64,000 nt of DNA, from contig OX359286.1 in assembly GCA_947179155.2 (NCBI GenBank), forward strand, positions 8,768,501-8,832,500, given 5' to 3'. Positions 11,086 to 22,118 of this stretch are shown here, piece after piece. The notes below the pieces were generated by a model. That model worked only from the letters and a program-made list of their open reading frames with translations, was not told where the DNA came from and searched no databases. The stretch's first letter is position 1, and each line of letters begins with the position of its first letter. The DNA comes from Hedera helix. Lineage: Eukaryota; Streptophyta; Magnoliopsida; Apiales; Araliaceae. The position numbers and the translations under genes were made by a program.

Positions 11086-12367
11086 TTGAAATAAATGTTT
11101 AAAAAATTGTTTAAAAATCATAGAAAATTATAGAAAAATACTAAAAATATAAAAATGATGTTTGGGCATTAAATTTAATATTTTTGTAAAAATATTAATT
11201 ATGGGAGATTAATATTTAAATATTTTAAATATTAATCTAATGAGTTTAAAGGTTAAAAAATGATTAAATAAAATTTTTGGGACAACCAGATATGTTAAAA
11301 TTTGTCCGATGAGCCTGGTTGTCCGAAATGAAGGCATTAAATATTAAGTTATGTTAATATTTTAAAGGACGAGGTTAATATAATTAACCATATAAATTAA
11401 TAATTGGCCCAGACATGATATTAATTAAGTAAATTAATATCATAAAGAGATAAATAATTATTATTTGATTATTTTATGATCATAGGTTGATCGAGTTAAG
11501 GGTTTGAGCTAACAATTTAAATAACTGGACGCCAGACAAGTTCTTCAGTCCTTTAAATGTTAAATGTTGTTTGTTATGATATGTTAATATTTATTCAAAT
11601 GCATACAAATTATGTGTTATGTGCTACGTGATTAATATGACAACAATGTGTATGTCGTGCAACGATATGAATATATATATATATATGTTGCTCAAGTATA
11701 GGCACAACACATGATATATGACACACACTGAGCATATTAAGGTATGTGCTACGTGACGCATAAACTGTTGAACTAGTTGAGCCGTTGTGCTCATTACTTG
11801 TTTAATATACATTTTTGTAGGAAAGAAATAAATTTCAAGAATATCATATTAAATTAGAGATGAGTTGGCTAGAAGGTTGAAAACGTTATTGTTATATTTT
11901 TCATTCAGTGTGGATAATTTGTCAAGGTTACATGAATATTTTGTACTTACATATATGTTGAATCCGAATAGGACGAGTAGTGTTAAATTGTGAACCGTGA
12001 ATGTTCAAATTAATTGTTACGTTAGAAATTATTATACGTTTGATTATGAACGATGCAACAATGAATAATTGTATGAAAATAAATGACTGTAAATTTTAAA
12101 TCAATGAATAGTTATACGGATATGAAAGGATATTAAATTTTGAATGATGAGATTTAAGATATTAGTAACAGAAAGGAAAGAAAAAGTGAAGGTTACGATC
12201 CAGGGACTAGGATCGAGATATAAGGATTTTACATATTCAAATATGTTAATACAACGATTGAGAAAGAGAAAAATTTATATCGAAAAATTCGGTAATTGAT
12301 GATTTTAAAATCAGTTAATAGATTAAAGAAGGTGAGTAAAGATTTATTAACGAACCGAAATTTGGAC

Positions 12368-12485
12368 GAAAGGAAAATAATGTTTAATAAATATGAAATT
12401 TAATGTAATAAAGATAGTCGAATTTCGAAAGGAAAATAATGTTTAATAAATATGAAATTTAATGTAATAAAGATAGTCGAATTTC
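12368..12485. repeat. Perfect 59-bp tandem duplication at the LTR 3' end
   Basis: Two identical 59-base units start at 12368 and 12427, and each ends in tcgaatttc. Other family members have a single unit here (about 49845-49893), so the duplication is specific to this copy. Confidence 0.9.
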
Positions 12486-12499
12486 GGGGTCGTTACAGT

Positions 12500-12512
12500 T
12501 GGTATCAGAGCT
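12500..12512 (+). other. Primer-binding site TTGGTATCAGAGC
   Basis: TGGTATCAGAGC follows the LTR end after a two-base gap. It matches the 3' end of plant initiator-methionine tRNA, the usual minus-strand primer site of many plant LTR retrotransposons. Confidence 0.8.
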
Positions 12513-12979
12513 AGAGGTTATAACCCTTAGGAAAATGATACCTTAGGCTATAACCTAAAGTAAGAAAGAGTACGGTTAGTTGAGTGTTCTGAAAACTCAA
12601 GCGTATGGTAAACTCGTGACTCATGATTATATGGTGGAGCCCCTTTAGCGAATGGGCGATTATGGCCTGACTAGGACAAGCTCCTCAACCATATGATTAT
12701 GGTAAGTTCCTGAGTCCAAATACGTGATAAGTTTGATGAACATGGGGAAGCTAAAATAGAAAGATATAAGTTAAGAGATACAGTTCTCTAATATGGGTTA
12801 AAGTGAAGGAAATATAGAAGATGATAAAGAAGAGATAAATATCAATATTATATAAAATTGAGAAAAATTAGAAATAATGATAATGAAGAGGAACCAGCTA
12901 TTAGTATATTTCATTCAAATAGTTCACTGTTAGTTAATTAGTTGGGATTTTATTTTAATATTCAAAATATATATATAAT
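12513..12979 (+). mobile_element. Truncated 5' leader of the gypsy element, no coding sequence
   Basis: Sequence after the primer site continues without a recognisable gag. It merges into AT-rich DNA near 12880-12980, where a MITE target site lies. The remainder of the element is absent. Confidence 0.5.
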
Positions 12980-12988
12980 TTCTTTTAT

Positions 12989-13296
12989 GGGTTAATTATA
13001 TATATAATCCTAAAGTATATGCCGAATTGTAATTAATATCCCAAAATTTAATTTTTCCTATCTCACTCTCCAACATTAGATGAAGTACAATGATCCTAAA
13101 CATTATTCCGACCAAATTTCTAATAAGAATCTTGACATGTGTTCCCATGTGGAATAAAAATACGATGACTTTTTAGGCCAAATTTCCATGAGAGTGCGTA
13201 TCGAGGGATATTGTTACTTCGCGATGCGTATCAAGAAGAATTAAATTTAGGGCACCAATTGTAAAACGTTATATACTTTAGGGTATGCATTAACCC
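12989..13296. mobile_element. MITE, 308 bp, 9-bp target duplication (Mutator-type)
   Basis: Inverted ends pair gggttaattatatatataat...ctaaagtatat with atatactttagggtatgcattaaccc. The element is flanked by ttcttttat at 12980-12988 and 13297-13305. A 9-bp duplication is the hallmark of Mutator-like elements. No coding capacity is present. Confidence 0.85.
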
Positions 13297-13313
13297 TTCT
13301 TTTATTGAGGGTT

Positions 13314-13760
13314 TGTAACATGATTAGGCTCATCAAGTTACAAGTCAGTTGTAATACTCCAATTTTACGTCAGTAATATATAAGACACTTTAATATATTT
13401 ATAAAGCCCCAAGAAACTATTAATAGTAATTTTAGCTATGATCTTTTGGAGTGAGTCTGTTTTGAGCTAAAATGACCTAAGAAGATATTATTAACATAAT
13501 GGATTGGGTATTGGTATGCTACGACTAAGGATTTTACATATGGTATCAGAGCTGACTCTTAAAAGCTCAAGTCAGATTTTATGATCGAATTGCCGGAGGT
13601 GGAAAAACAAAGGTGGCTCGTATTACCCCACAAATGAATAGAAGACTAAAGGTGAGTACACGAAAGTCGCTGGTATAATATCATAATGATTTATGGGGAT
13701 GCCAGATATTTAAGTAGGGGAATTTGTAACAACTTAGCCCCACATCATAAAGGCCCCACA
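13314..13760 (+). mobile_element. TRIM-like remnant with primer site and polypurine tract
   Basis: A tgtaaca start at about 13315 and a ttttaca end at 13538 could bound a small LTR. A TGGTATCAGAGC primer site follows at 13541-13552. About 165 bases later a polypurine-like aagtagggga precedes another tgtaaca near 13727. No long ORF lies between. The two presumed LTRs share only weak similarity and the second is cut by a TA tract, so this may be a piece of a larger element. Confidence 0.35.
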
Positions 13761-13772
13761 TCATAAAGGCTT

Positions 13773-13773
<1 letters not shown>

Positions 13774-13830
<57 letters not shown>
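13774..13830. repeat. (TA)n microsatellite
   Basis: An uninterrupted TA dinucleotide tract of about 57 bases. Confidence 0.95.
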
Positions 13831-13834
<4 letters not shown>

Positions 13835-14003
13835 ATGTATATGTATATATACGGGAATAATTCATAGCAAATCATTACTTTGGACACTATATATTCTAGC
13901 AAATTGATCTTACACCGTCCATTTAGAGATCTAACGGTACAAAAGGGAGGGGGGGGGGGGGGAAACGTCATTGACCCAAGTAGCGGCTAGTCAAAACGAT
14001 GGA
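13831..14003. other. Short unassigned stretch with a G homopolymer
   Basis: Unassigned sequence containing a run of 14 G at about 13949-13962. It ends where homology to the gypsy internal region begins at 14004. Confidence 0.6.
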
Positions 14004-14287
14004 AGGAGGATTGTTTGGGGCCTCTTGATTCTCGGCTACATTCGCTTCAAGTATTCCATAGTTAACCTCTTGATTTCCAGATGCCATACTAAATTGTTGT
14101 CACAAAATAATTGTTAGTTCAAACAAACTGACTCATCTCTTCATGTTCCTACATTCAAATCGATTCATTAGATAAAAAAATCTAATTTAGGTAGGACACA
14201 CTAGTGATTGATTCTATTCGTCTCTCCCCTCCTAGTTCTAACCTCAGATCTCCATTAAAGACCATATCCCTAAGCTCTTATGCCAAC
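14004..14287 (-). pseudogene. Truncated second copy of primer site and gag start
   Basis: It repeats 21835-22118 with few differences: primer site, leader, the gag ATG at 14085-14087 (minus strand) and about 28 codons of Gag N-terminus before similarity ends at 14004. Its place beyond the 3' LTR shows that a second internal region once followed in tandem. Confidence 0.85.
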
Positions 14288-15649
14288 TGTGACGCCCCCA
14301 AATCTGGGCCCATACAGCCCAAACTTGAGTCGTCAAAAGACTACAACAAAATTATTATAAGGTAGAACAACGTTCAACAATACAATGTATAATAATACAC
14401 AACTAAGTCTTCACTATTATTATCACACTATTTTACAACGCGTGAAGACTACGATAGCTATTCCTCAGACTCTCACTCTATTCCCCGGCTAGACCCAGCT
14501 ACGTTTCCATCTCCTGTTGAAAAACAATGGAACAAAAGAAAGGGTGAGCTCAAATAGCCCAGTAAAGAATATCATGATAAAGATAATGACGAATAAATTA
14601 TCATTAGTCTTCAACAGTTGAGTTCTTGATAGAATACAATAGACTACAAGATTTATATCAAAAACTGCAGTTAAATTCTTGAACAATGTTCAGATCAATA
14701 ATAGCAGCGGAATGAGCAATCTATTAGAAGAATAATGCAGACTATAATGTCCACTCGGTTCTCTTTTTAGGAAAAACATCATCAACTTTTATCATCTGAA
14801 ATATCATTAGGCAAGATAATACAATTTCACAATTCCTGATCATAATCATGCAGATCAACAGTTCATCTTTGCACTACGGGCCAAAGACATTCAATATAAC
14901 ACCAACGGTCATGATTTTACCAGATTCAGCCTTTGGTCATAATCATACCAAACAACAGTTCATCTTTGCACTACGGGCCAAAGAGAACATTCACCACGTG
15001 CCATAAAAGACACCGAACAGATGTATCGCCTTTAACCTATTATATCGTCTTTAACCTATCATCTGTTCAACAATTATATCACATCTGTGCCCCCGGCCAT
15101 AGATATTCACAACAACTTGATTTTGGATGATTATAATGATATAAATGATGAACAGAAGAAACAGGATAAACAATAAGTATCAGAAGTTTACTTTGTACAG
15201 ATTCAAATAATGTCCAAATTGTCAACATGATGTGGAGTGAAATTTAAAAATGATATTCAAGATCCACAGTTCAAAATAACGGTTACAGTTCAATAGAAAG
15301 GCTCACGTAAATAGGATGATTCAATTGAAATGATGAAGTGCAACTATTATGGAACATATAATATTTTCAGGAATTATAGAAGCAATAGTTTCATAATAAG
15401 TTTCGATTTAGGTGTATGAAAGAAAATAATATCCCTTACCGTAGCAGGTTTGATTAACAAAAGGTGAAGAAAATTAATATCCATTACCATAGTAAGTTTG
15501 AATAATGGAAGATGAAAAAGATGGTATCCCTTATGAGTATAAAGGAAAATAATATCACTTATGAATATGAAAGAAAATGATATTACAAACGAATATGGAA
15601 TAAAAGTGTCATGTGATAATTCGTGTAAACAAATTATTTCCATAAGAGA

Positions 15650-15945
15650 CAAATAAGAAATGAATACAAAGAGTAATTCACCAAACATGCGGTAATCCGC
15701 GTAGTCAACTTATTCTCAGAGATTAATAAGGAATGAATACGAAAAGTTATTCACCAACAGGCGATAATCCGCGCCGTAAGGTTATTCCCACAATTTAATA
15801 AAAATTGAATACGAAGAGTCATTCACCAAACAGGCGGTAATCCGCACAGCAAGGTTATTCTCAGAGATTAATAAGGAATGAATATGAAATGTTATTCACC
15901 AACAGGCGGTAATCCGCGCTGTAAGGTTATTCCCACAATTTAATA
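15650..15945. repeat. Four tandem units of about 65-75 bp in the LTR
   Basis: Each unit carries 'ttattcaccaacaggcggta' and 'atccgc', then 'aggttattcccacaattta' or 'ttattctcagagattaat', giving an alternating two-type pattern. The matching block in the other LTR is about 23481-23776. Confidence 0.8.
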
Positions 15946-16213
15946 CATGGAAATAAAAGGCACATCTTATGAGTAAGAAAGAAACGATATTATTTTCGAG
16001 AATCAAATAATGATAACCCCTTACCTTAACACGTGACTGGATATTGATTTAAATGAGGTTGATTAACTTGAACAGTACACGTACACTTATAGATCTTCAC
16101 AAATACTCAAGATGACTTAAGCACACTTAGAGAGAACTTTCACAAGAAGTATTTAGAGAGAGAAAGAAAGAACAAGTAAGGAAGTTTATGAAAAATCCTT
16201 AAGTTAAGACCTC

Positions 16214-16222
16214 TATTTATAG
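16214..16222 (-). promoter_or_regulatory. TATA box of left Tekay-like LTR
   Basis: On the minus strand, ggctataaatagaggtc is a strong plant TATA box. A purine-rich stretch follows and the same box occurs in the right LTR. It is the probable retrotransposon promoter. Confidence 0.6.
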
Positions 16223-17071
16223 CCAAAAATCTTATCATAACCAAGATTTCCTAATTTAATCCAAACCGTTCATTTCAAGATAATGTTTAATCCATACCAT
16301 TCATTTCATCTTTTAAGATTTCTTTAATCTAAACCATTCATTTAAATATCATCTTTTAATCTACACCATCCATTTCAAATTCTATATTATCTTTAATCTA
16401 TACCATTCATTTTATCTTTTAAGATTTTCTTAATTTAAACCATTCATTTAAAGATCATCTTTTAATCTACATCATCCATTTCAAATTATATATTATCTTT
16501 AATCTATACCATTCATTTTATATCACCTAACTTTATATTATAAACAAATAACTTTATCAATTCAATTATTCAACAATAATTCACACTTATTAATTATTAT
16601 GACTAATTATTATAAATACAGTGTAGTTGGCTTTCTGAGTTAGATATCAAGTCAATTAATTAATGAAATACAACTGTTTAAATAACACCATAATAGAGAT
16701 AACAATAATGCAGAAAGTATGTAAAAGAATGAATACGTTACTGTGTCATGACAATTATTGATTCAATAATGTGAATTACTGTGCCTATGCTACTGTGACA
16801 ATTATCAATTTAATAACATGAATTATTGTGCATGTGACAATAAAGTCAAATATTGTACGATAACCACTTTATCAGTTTAATAATACGAAACACTGTGCAA
16901 TGCCGTGTGCTACTGTGCAATACCGTGTGCTACTTGTAATACCGTATATTACTATTCTTTTACCACCGGATATTTTAACAATTAAAAGTAATAGTACCAT
17001 TGACCATTTAAAAATTATTTATGTCATTTTCTGTATCCGACAATTATTCTTTGTGGGGTCCACCAATGATT

Positions 17072-17095
17072 GGTTCGTACGACGCAGTCGTACGA
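17072..17095. repeat. Palindrome around ttcgtacgacgcagtcgtac
   Basis: Tcgtacgac and gtcgtacga are inverted around cgca. In the right LTR (24929-24952) the same site reads tcgtacggcgccgtcgtacg. Short gaatattccccgac repeats follow. On the minus strand it lies in U3, so it may be a cis element. Confidence 0.65.
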
Positions 17096-17349
17096 ATATT
17101 CCCCGACAGAACGAATATTCCCCAACCAAAAGAAAATTGTCCGACATAATATAATTTGCACATAACATCCTTAACTTTTAACTTTATCAATTTAACTACT
17201 CATTGTTTCAGGAAAAAATATATATATATATGAAGAAAAATTAAATTTTGTATTTCATAAAATTCGGGGTCTTACAACCTCCCCTCCTTATGAAATTTCG
17301 TCCCCGAAATTGACATACCTGGCATATCGAAGAGGTAAGGATACTTAGA

Positions 17350-18978
17350 TTACATCTCAGATTCTAGCTCCCAGATCATTTCCTCAGTATCTTGGTTCCT
17401 CCATAAAACCTTAACTTGAGGTATAACCTTTGAGCGTAGGATCTGCTCCTTCTTATCTAGGATCTTAACAAGTACCTCCTCGTACGTTAAATCCTCTGCT
17501 ATAACATCTGGTTCTAACTCAATGACGTGGTTTGGGTCCTTCACATATTTACGTAACATAGATATGTGAAAAACGTTATGGATGCGAGACATACTCGGTG
17601 GTAAGGCTAGTCTGTAGGGTACGGTTCCTATTCGATCGAGAATTTCAAATGGGCCAATAAATCGAGGGTTGAGCTTTCCTCTCTTTTCAAATCTCGTAAC
17701 CCCTTTCCATGGAGAAACACGTAAGAATACATGATCTCCGACGTTGAAACTTTCGTCTCTCCGATGAAGATCAACATAACTCTTTTGTCGTTCTTGTGCG
17801 GTCTGTATTCGTTGTCGGATCATTTGGATCTTTTCTGTTGTCAAGCGTACCAACTCGGGTCCCAACAATTTTGCTTCTCCTACCTCATTCCAACATACTA
17901 GAGAGCGGCACTTCCTTCCATACAAAGCCTCGAATGGAGCCATGCCTATGCTTGCTTGGTAACTGTTGTTGTAAGAAAATTCCACCAATGGCAAGTACTT
18001 ATCCCAAATTCCTTTGAAGTCTAGTACACAAAGTCTCAAAAGATCTTCGAGGGTCTGGATCGTCCTTTCCGATTGTCCGTCCGTTTGAGGATGGTATGCA
18101 GAACTAAAACGTAGTTCAGTGCCCATAGCTTTTTGTAGACTGATCTAAAAGCGTGAAGTGAATCTAGGATCTCGATCAGAAACTATGGAAACTGGCATGC
18201 CATGCAATCTCACAATCTCATTTATGTACATACCAGCAAGACGTTCAAGTGAAAATTTTTCTCGTATAGGCAAGAAATGAGCGGATTTGGTCAATCTATC
18301 TACGATGACCCAAATTGCATCTAAGCCTTGAGAAACTTTGGGAAGACCCGTCACGAAATCCATATTGATGTGTTCCCACTTCCATTCGGGAACCTCAAGT
18401 GGTTGTAATAGACCCTTAGGTACTTGATGCTCTGCCTTGACACGTTGACAAGTTAGGCACCTAGAGATAAATTCTACAATCTCCCTTTTCATATTGTTCA
18501 ACCAAAATGTATGTCGAAGATCTCGATACATCTTGGTACTCCCTAGGTGGATTGCAAACGGCGTGTTGTGTGCCTCCATCATGATTTTATACTTCAATTC
18601 AGGATCGTTAGGAACACAGAGTCGAGAGTTAACTCGAAGTATTCCTTTCTCGTCGATTCTTGCCTCAGGAATAGCACCTTCTTGTACTTTCTTCATCATA
18701 TTCATCAACTCTGGATCAGTAGCTTGAGCAGCTTTAATTTTATCGATTAAAGCTGGTTCTACTCGTACGTGCGCAATCTTCAAGTGGGTCATTGGTGTTT
18801 TTAGCTCTATCCCCATCTTTTGCAAGTCGTACAAAATACGCTTTTGTTTTGTCAGTAGTGCACTTGTACTCGCATAAGATCTTCTGCTCAAAGCGTCAGC
18901 TACAACGTTCGCCTTTCCCGGGTGATACTGGATTGTGTGGTCATAATCCTTCAACAGCTCAAGCCAATATCGGTGTCA
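17350..18978 (-). pseudogene. Tekay-like gag-pol, integrase and chromodomain part
   Basis: This is the C-terminal third of the gag-pol frame. It begins after the stop at 18976-18978 and includes the end of RNase H, with a YHPGKANVVADALSRR linker. The integrase zinc-binding part keeps CLTCQ near 18450. Core catalytic acids are visible as INMDFVTGLP, VSDRDPRFTS and DGQSERTIQ, so the DDE set is intact. The GPFEIL region and a chromodomain-like end (VKVLWRNQDTEEMIWELESE) follow. A TAG at 18145-18147 stands where relatives have Trp (context FTSRF*ISLQKA), in frame with both sides. The TAA at 17350 may also be premature, because sense-like codons (SKYPYLFDMPG) continue to the polypurine tract. The product would be the cDNA integrase; as it stands no full protein can be made. 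Confidence 0.85.
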
Positions 18979-20943
18979 CATGTTGAGTTCTTTCTGGGTG
19001 AAGAAATACTTGAGACTTTTATGATCCGTATAGATATCCACTTTTTCTCCGTACAAGTAGTGTCTCCAGATCATCAACGCGAAAATGACTGCTGCCAACT
19101 CTAGATCATGAGTAGGATAATTTTTCTCATAATCTTTGAGTTGTCAAGAGGCATAGGCTATAACATTTCCATGTTGCATAAGGACACAGCCTAGACCTTT
19201 GCCTAAAGCATCGCTATAGATAACAAATTCTCCTGATCCTGATGGTATGGTCAGAATAGGAGCTAAAATAAGTCTCTTCTTGAGTTCTTGAAAACTTTTC
19301 TCACATTCCTCGTTCCATATGAATTTTGTACTTTTTCGAGTCAGCTGAGTTAATGGAGTGGCGATTCGAGAAAATCCTTCTACGAATCTCCGATAATAAC
19401 CAGCTAAGCCCAGAAAACTTCGGACTTCAGTTACTGACCGAGGTTGCTCCCAATTTAATATTGCTTCGATCTTTGCAGGATCAACTGATATTCCCTTAAT
19501 GGAAATCATATGCCCAAGGAACGTGACTTCCTCAAGCCAAAATTCACACTTCTTCAGCTTGGCATACAACTTATTCTCACGTAGCTTTTGGAGTATTAAT
19601 CTCAGGTGTTGTTCATGATCCTCACGACTCTTGGAGTATATGAGAATGTCATCAATAAAGACAACTACAAAATGATCCAAATGTTCCTTGAATATACGGT
19701 TCATCATGTCCATGAAAGTTGCAGGAGCATTAGTTAGTCCAAAAGGCATGACTAAGAACTCATAATGCCCATAACGAGTTCTGAAAGCAGTCTTTGGAAT
19801 GTCCTCAGCTTTAACCTTTAACTGATGATATCCAGAACGGAGATTAATCTTTGAGAAATGTTGAGCACCTTGTAATTGATCAAACATGTCATCAATCTGA
19901 GGTAACGGGTACCTGTTTTTTATGGTGACATGATTCAATTCCCGGTAGTCAATACATAATCTCATACTCCCGTCTTTCTTCTTCACAAATAGAACAGCAG
20001 CACCCCAAGGTGATGCACTCGGACGAATGAAACCGGTATCCAACAATTCCTGTAGTTGGACTTTTAACTCTTGAAGTTCAATGGGTGCCATTCGGTATGG
20101 AGCTTTGGAAATGGGCTTGGTACCAGGTTCAAGATCAATACAAAATTCAATTTCACGGTTTGGGGGTAAGTCAGGAAGTTCTTTAGGAAAAACGTCAGGA
20201 AACTCATTAACAATGGGAATATCATTCAAGTTTGACGTATTTTTGTTCAAATCAGTGACATGAGCTAAAAAGGCTTGACATCCATTTTTCAATAAACGAA
20301 TGGCTTTATGGCTAGAAATAACAGTTATAGATTTCAATGGTTTAGTTGCTTGAATTTGCATGACAGGTTGATTAGGAATATGAAAACTAATAATCTTATG
20401 AAAACAATCAATTTTAGCATGATGGGTAGTCAACCAATCAATTCCTAAAATCACATCAAATTCATGCATCTCCAAAGAAATAAGGTCAACAGGTAATGTG
20501 AGGTTGTTGATTTGAACTAGGCAAGATTTATAGACAGTAGATGTTATGGTCATTTCTCCTAATGGGGTTTCAACTGATAAGTCAAAGTCCAAATTTTCAG
20601 GAGTTAAGTTTAAACGCTGAGCACATGCAGGTGAGATAAAAGAATGGGTAGAGCCAGTATCTAACAAAGTGTAGACTTCACGAGAATTTATGAATAGCTT
20701 ACCGGTTATCACCTCGTTCGAGTTTCGTGCCATTTGGGATGTCACAACAAAAGCTCTCCCTTGAACTACAAATTTTTCCTTATCCGCGCTAGCTTTTGGT
20801 ATCATCATTGCAGCTGGACTTGATTTTGTGGCAGGACAAAACCGTGCAAGATGACCCTCTTTCCCATAACTGTAGCACTTTTTGGACTGCTGTGTACAGT
20901 TTGGACTGATGTGACCTTCCTGACCACACCTATAGCATCTCAC
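18979..20943 (-). pseudogene. Tekay-like gag-pol, zinc knuckle to RNase H
   Basis: The frame runs from two Gag zinc knuckles to RNase H. The first knuckle is intact (CYRCGQEGHISPNC). The second reads CYSYGKEGHLARFC and has lost one Cys, as from a G-to-A change. The protease site LLDTGSTHSF is intact. RT shows LCIDYRELN and VVFIDDILIYSKS, but its first catalytic Asp is replaced in KINLRSGYHQ, where DLRSGYHQ is usual, again G to A. RNase H begins FVIYSDALGKGLG and is cut by TGA at 19144-19146 (usual Arg, CGA). A second TGA at 18976-18978 (usual Arg) follows within YTDHKSLKYFF...LNM*HRYWLELL. All segments lie in one frame. The element was once autonomous and is now dead at several points. Confidence 0.9.
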
Positions 20944-21918
20944 TGGCAGTCGATCTTCTCCCCTTGAAACTGGGGTCGGTGCTGGTGCTGGTACTGGTGC
21001 TAGTGCCCTTCCATAATTATTATGGAATCTCTTTCTTTTGAAATTGTTCCCACTGGATTCTCCTCTTCTGTTATTTGATGTGGAATTACCACCAAAGTGT
21101 TGGTTACCTCCTCAATGGTTCTCGTTCCTGTGGTTGTTGTCATTCCTTTCTCTATGCTGATCATTAACTCTTGGCTGCAATGTTTCATCTGTTTGCTCCA
21201 CCCTTTGAGCCCTATCCACAACATCTGAATACAAACTAAATTTATGAGAGCAAAGTTGTTGAAGAATTTTGAATCTCAAACCTCGTAGAAACATCCGACT
21301 CATTCGTGCTTCGTCATCCACTAGATGGGTGGCAAAACGAGATAACTCGGTAAACTTAGCTTCATATTGGGAGACTGTCATGTTTCCCTGCTCCAGCTTA
21401 ATGAATTCCACCTCTTTCATATGGCGGATGCTTTCTGGGAAATACTTCTCGTTAAACAGTTCTTCGAATTCTGTCCAAGACATTTCGAGTGCTGAAGGGT
21501 TGATACGTTTTACCGCTTCCCACCAATGGTCCGCCTCACCTCGTAACATAAAAGTGGCAAATGACACCTTCTGATCATCAGCGCATTGTAAGACATCAAG
21601 TATTTTTGTCGTCTGCTTTAGTCATGCCTCCGCTTTGAGTGGGTCAGGCTTCCCGTGGAATTCAGGTGGTCCCAATTCTTTAAATTGCTTGACAGTGACC
21701 ATCCTCAAATTACCAGCGTTTCTACCGTTATTATTGACTGAATTTCCTCTTACTTGATTCTGTATGAACTGCATGAAATTCCTAAAGAATCCATCGTTCA
21801 TCATGTTATCAGGAACATTATTTCCTGAGTTGGCAGGAGGATTGTTTGGGGCCTCTTGATTCTCAGCTACATTCGCTTCAGGTATTCCATAGTTAACCTC
21901 TTGATTTCCAGATGCCAT
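20944..21918 (-). pseudogene. Tekay-like Gag part
   Basis: The ATG at 21916-21918 opens MASGNQEVN... and the frame continues to the zinc knuckles. It carries the retrotransposon Gag core (LRGEADHWWEAVKRI, FNEKYFPESIRHMKEVEFI). Two in-frame stops interrupt it: TGA at 21622-21624 in KAEA*LKQTTKILDVLQCAD, where Trp is usual, and TGA at 21112-21114 in HRNENH*GGNQHF, probably from Arg CGA. There is no frameshift. Gag would form the capsid of the cytoplasmic particle. The whole gag-pol is a single 1523-codon frame without a gag/pol shift, as is common in plant chromoviruses. Confidence 0.85.
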
Positions 21919-22103
21919 ACTAAATTGTTGTCACAAAATAATTGTTAGTTCAAACAAACTGACTCATCTCTTCATGTTCCTACATTCAAATCGATTCATT
22001 AGATAAAAAAATCTAATTTAGGTAGGACACACTAGTGATTGATTCTATTCGTCTCTCCCCTCCTAGTTCTAACCCCGGATCTCCATTAAAGACCATATCC
22101 CTA

Positions 22104-22118
22104 AGCTCTTATGCCAAC
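22104..22118 (-). other. Primer-binding site of Tekay-like element
   Basis: On the minus strand the LTR end ...GCGTCACA is followed by gttggcataagagct. This resembles the usual TGGTATCAGAGCT initiator-Met tRNA site with a few changes. The duplicate lies at 14273-14287. Confidence 0.65.

Larger units (their letters stand above)
10468..11820 (+). other. Candidate intron within LTR leader (copy 1)
   Basis: A donor-like gaag|gtataaa at 10464-10474 and an acceptor atttttgtag|gaaagaaat at 11811-11829 bound 1353 bases. The same pair bounds 1351 bases in the LTR at 46414-49905 (47949-49299). A counterpart lies on the minus strand of the solo LTR at 38057-41281 (39829 to 38591). Similar spacing and conserved junctions in diverged copies suggest a spliced leader. 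No transcript data are available. Confidence 0.4.
9191..12497 (+). mobile_element. Gypsy LTR, family 'TGTGAGGATCC', copy 1 (5' LTR)
   Basis: The LTR starts TGTGAGGATCCG and ends GGGGTCGTTACA. It is followed two bases later by a primer-binding site, so this is a 5' LTR on the plus strand, 3307 bp long. The same family appears as the solo LTR at 38057-41281 (minus) and the LTR at 46414-49905. The LTR at 33760-36814 is a relative. Landmarks are a TATA-like box near 10303, three 24-bp repeats at 10209-10268, GC-rich islands at 10690-10862, a tandem block at 10870-11085, an intron-like donor/acceptor pair, and a 59-bp duplication at the 3' end. The long LTR and TGGTATCAGAGC primer site suit a chromovirus such as Tekay/Del, but no coding region remains to test this. 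Confidence 0.8.
14288..17276 (-). mobile_element. Tekay-like LTR, left copy (2989 bp)
   Basis: On the plus strand it starts TGTGACGCCCCC and ends GGGGTCTTACA, both conserved in the right copy. On the minus strand a polypurine tract (aaggaggggaggt, 17277-17289) abuts it, so it is the 3' LTR of the main element. A TATA box (ctataaata on minus) lies at 16214-16222. Tandem blocks occur at about 15650-15945 (four units, each with an aggcggtaatccgc-like core), at 16250-16515 (repeated 'ctttaatctataccattcat'), and at 16893-16945 (ctactgtgcaataccgtgtg). The last differs in copy number from the right LTR. Confidence 0.9.

Noticed and set aside
15374..15688. 104-codon minus-strand ORF repeated at 23205-23519
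   Set aside because: It is identical in both places only because it lies in the two Tekay-like LTRs. It is AT-rich and hydrophobic by composition, without domain features.
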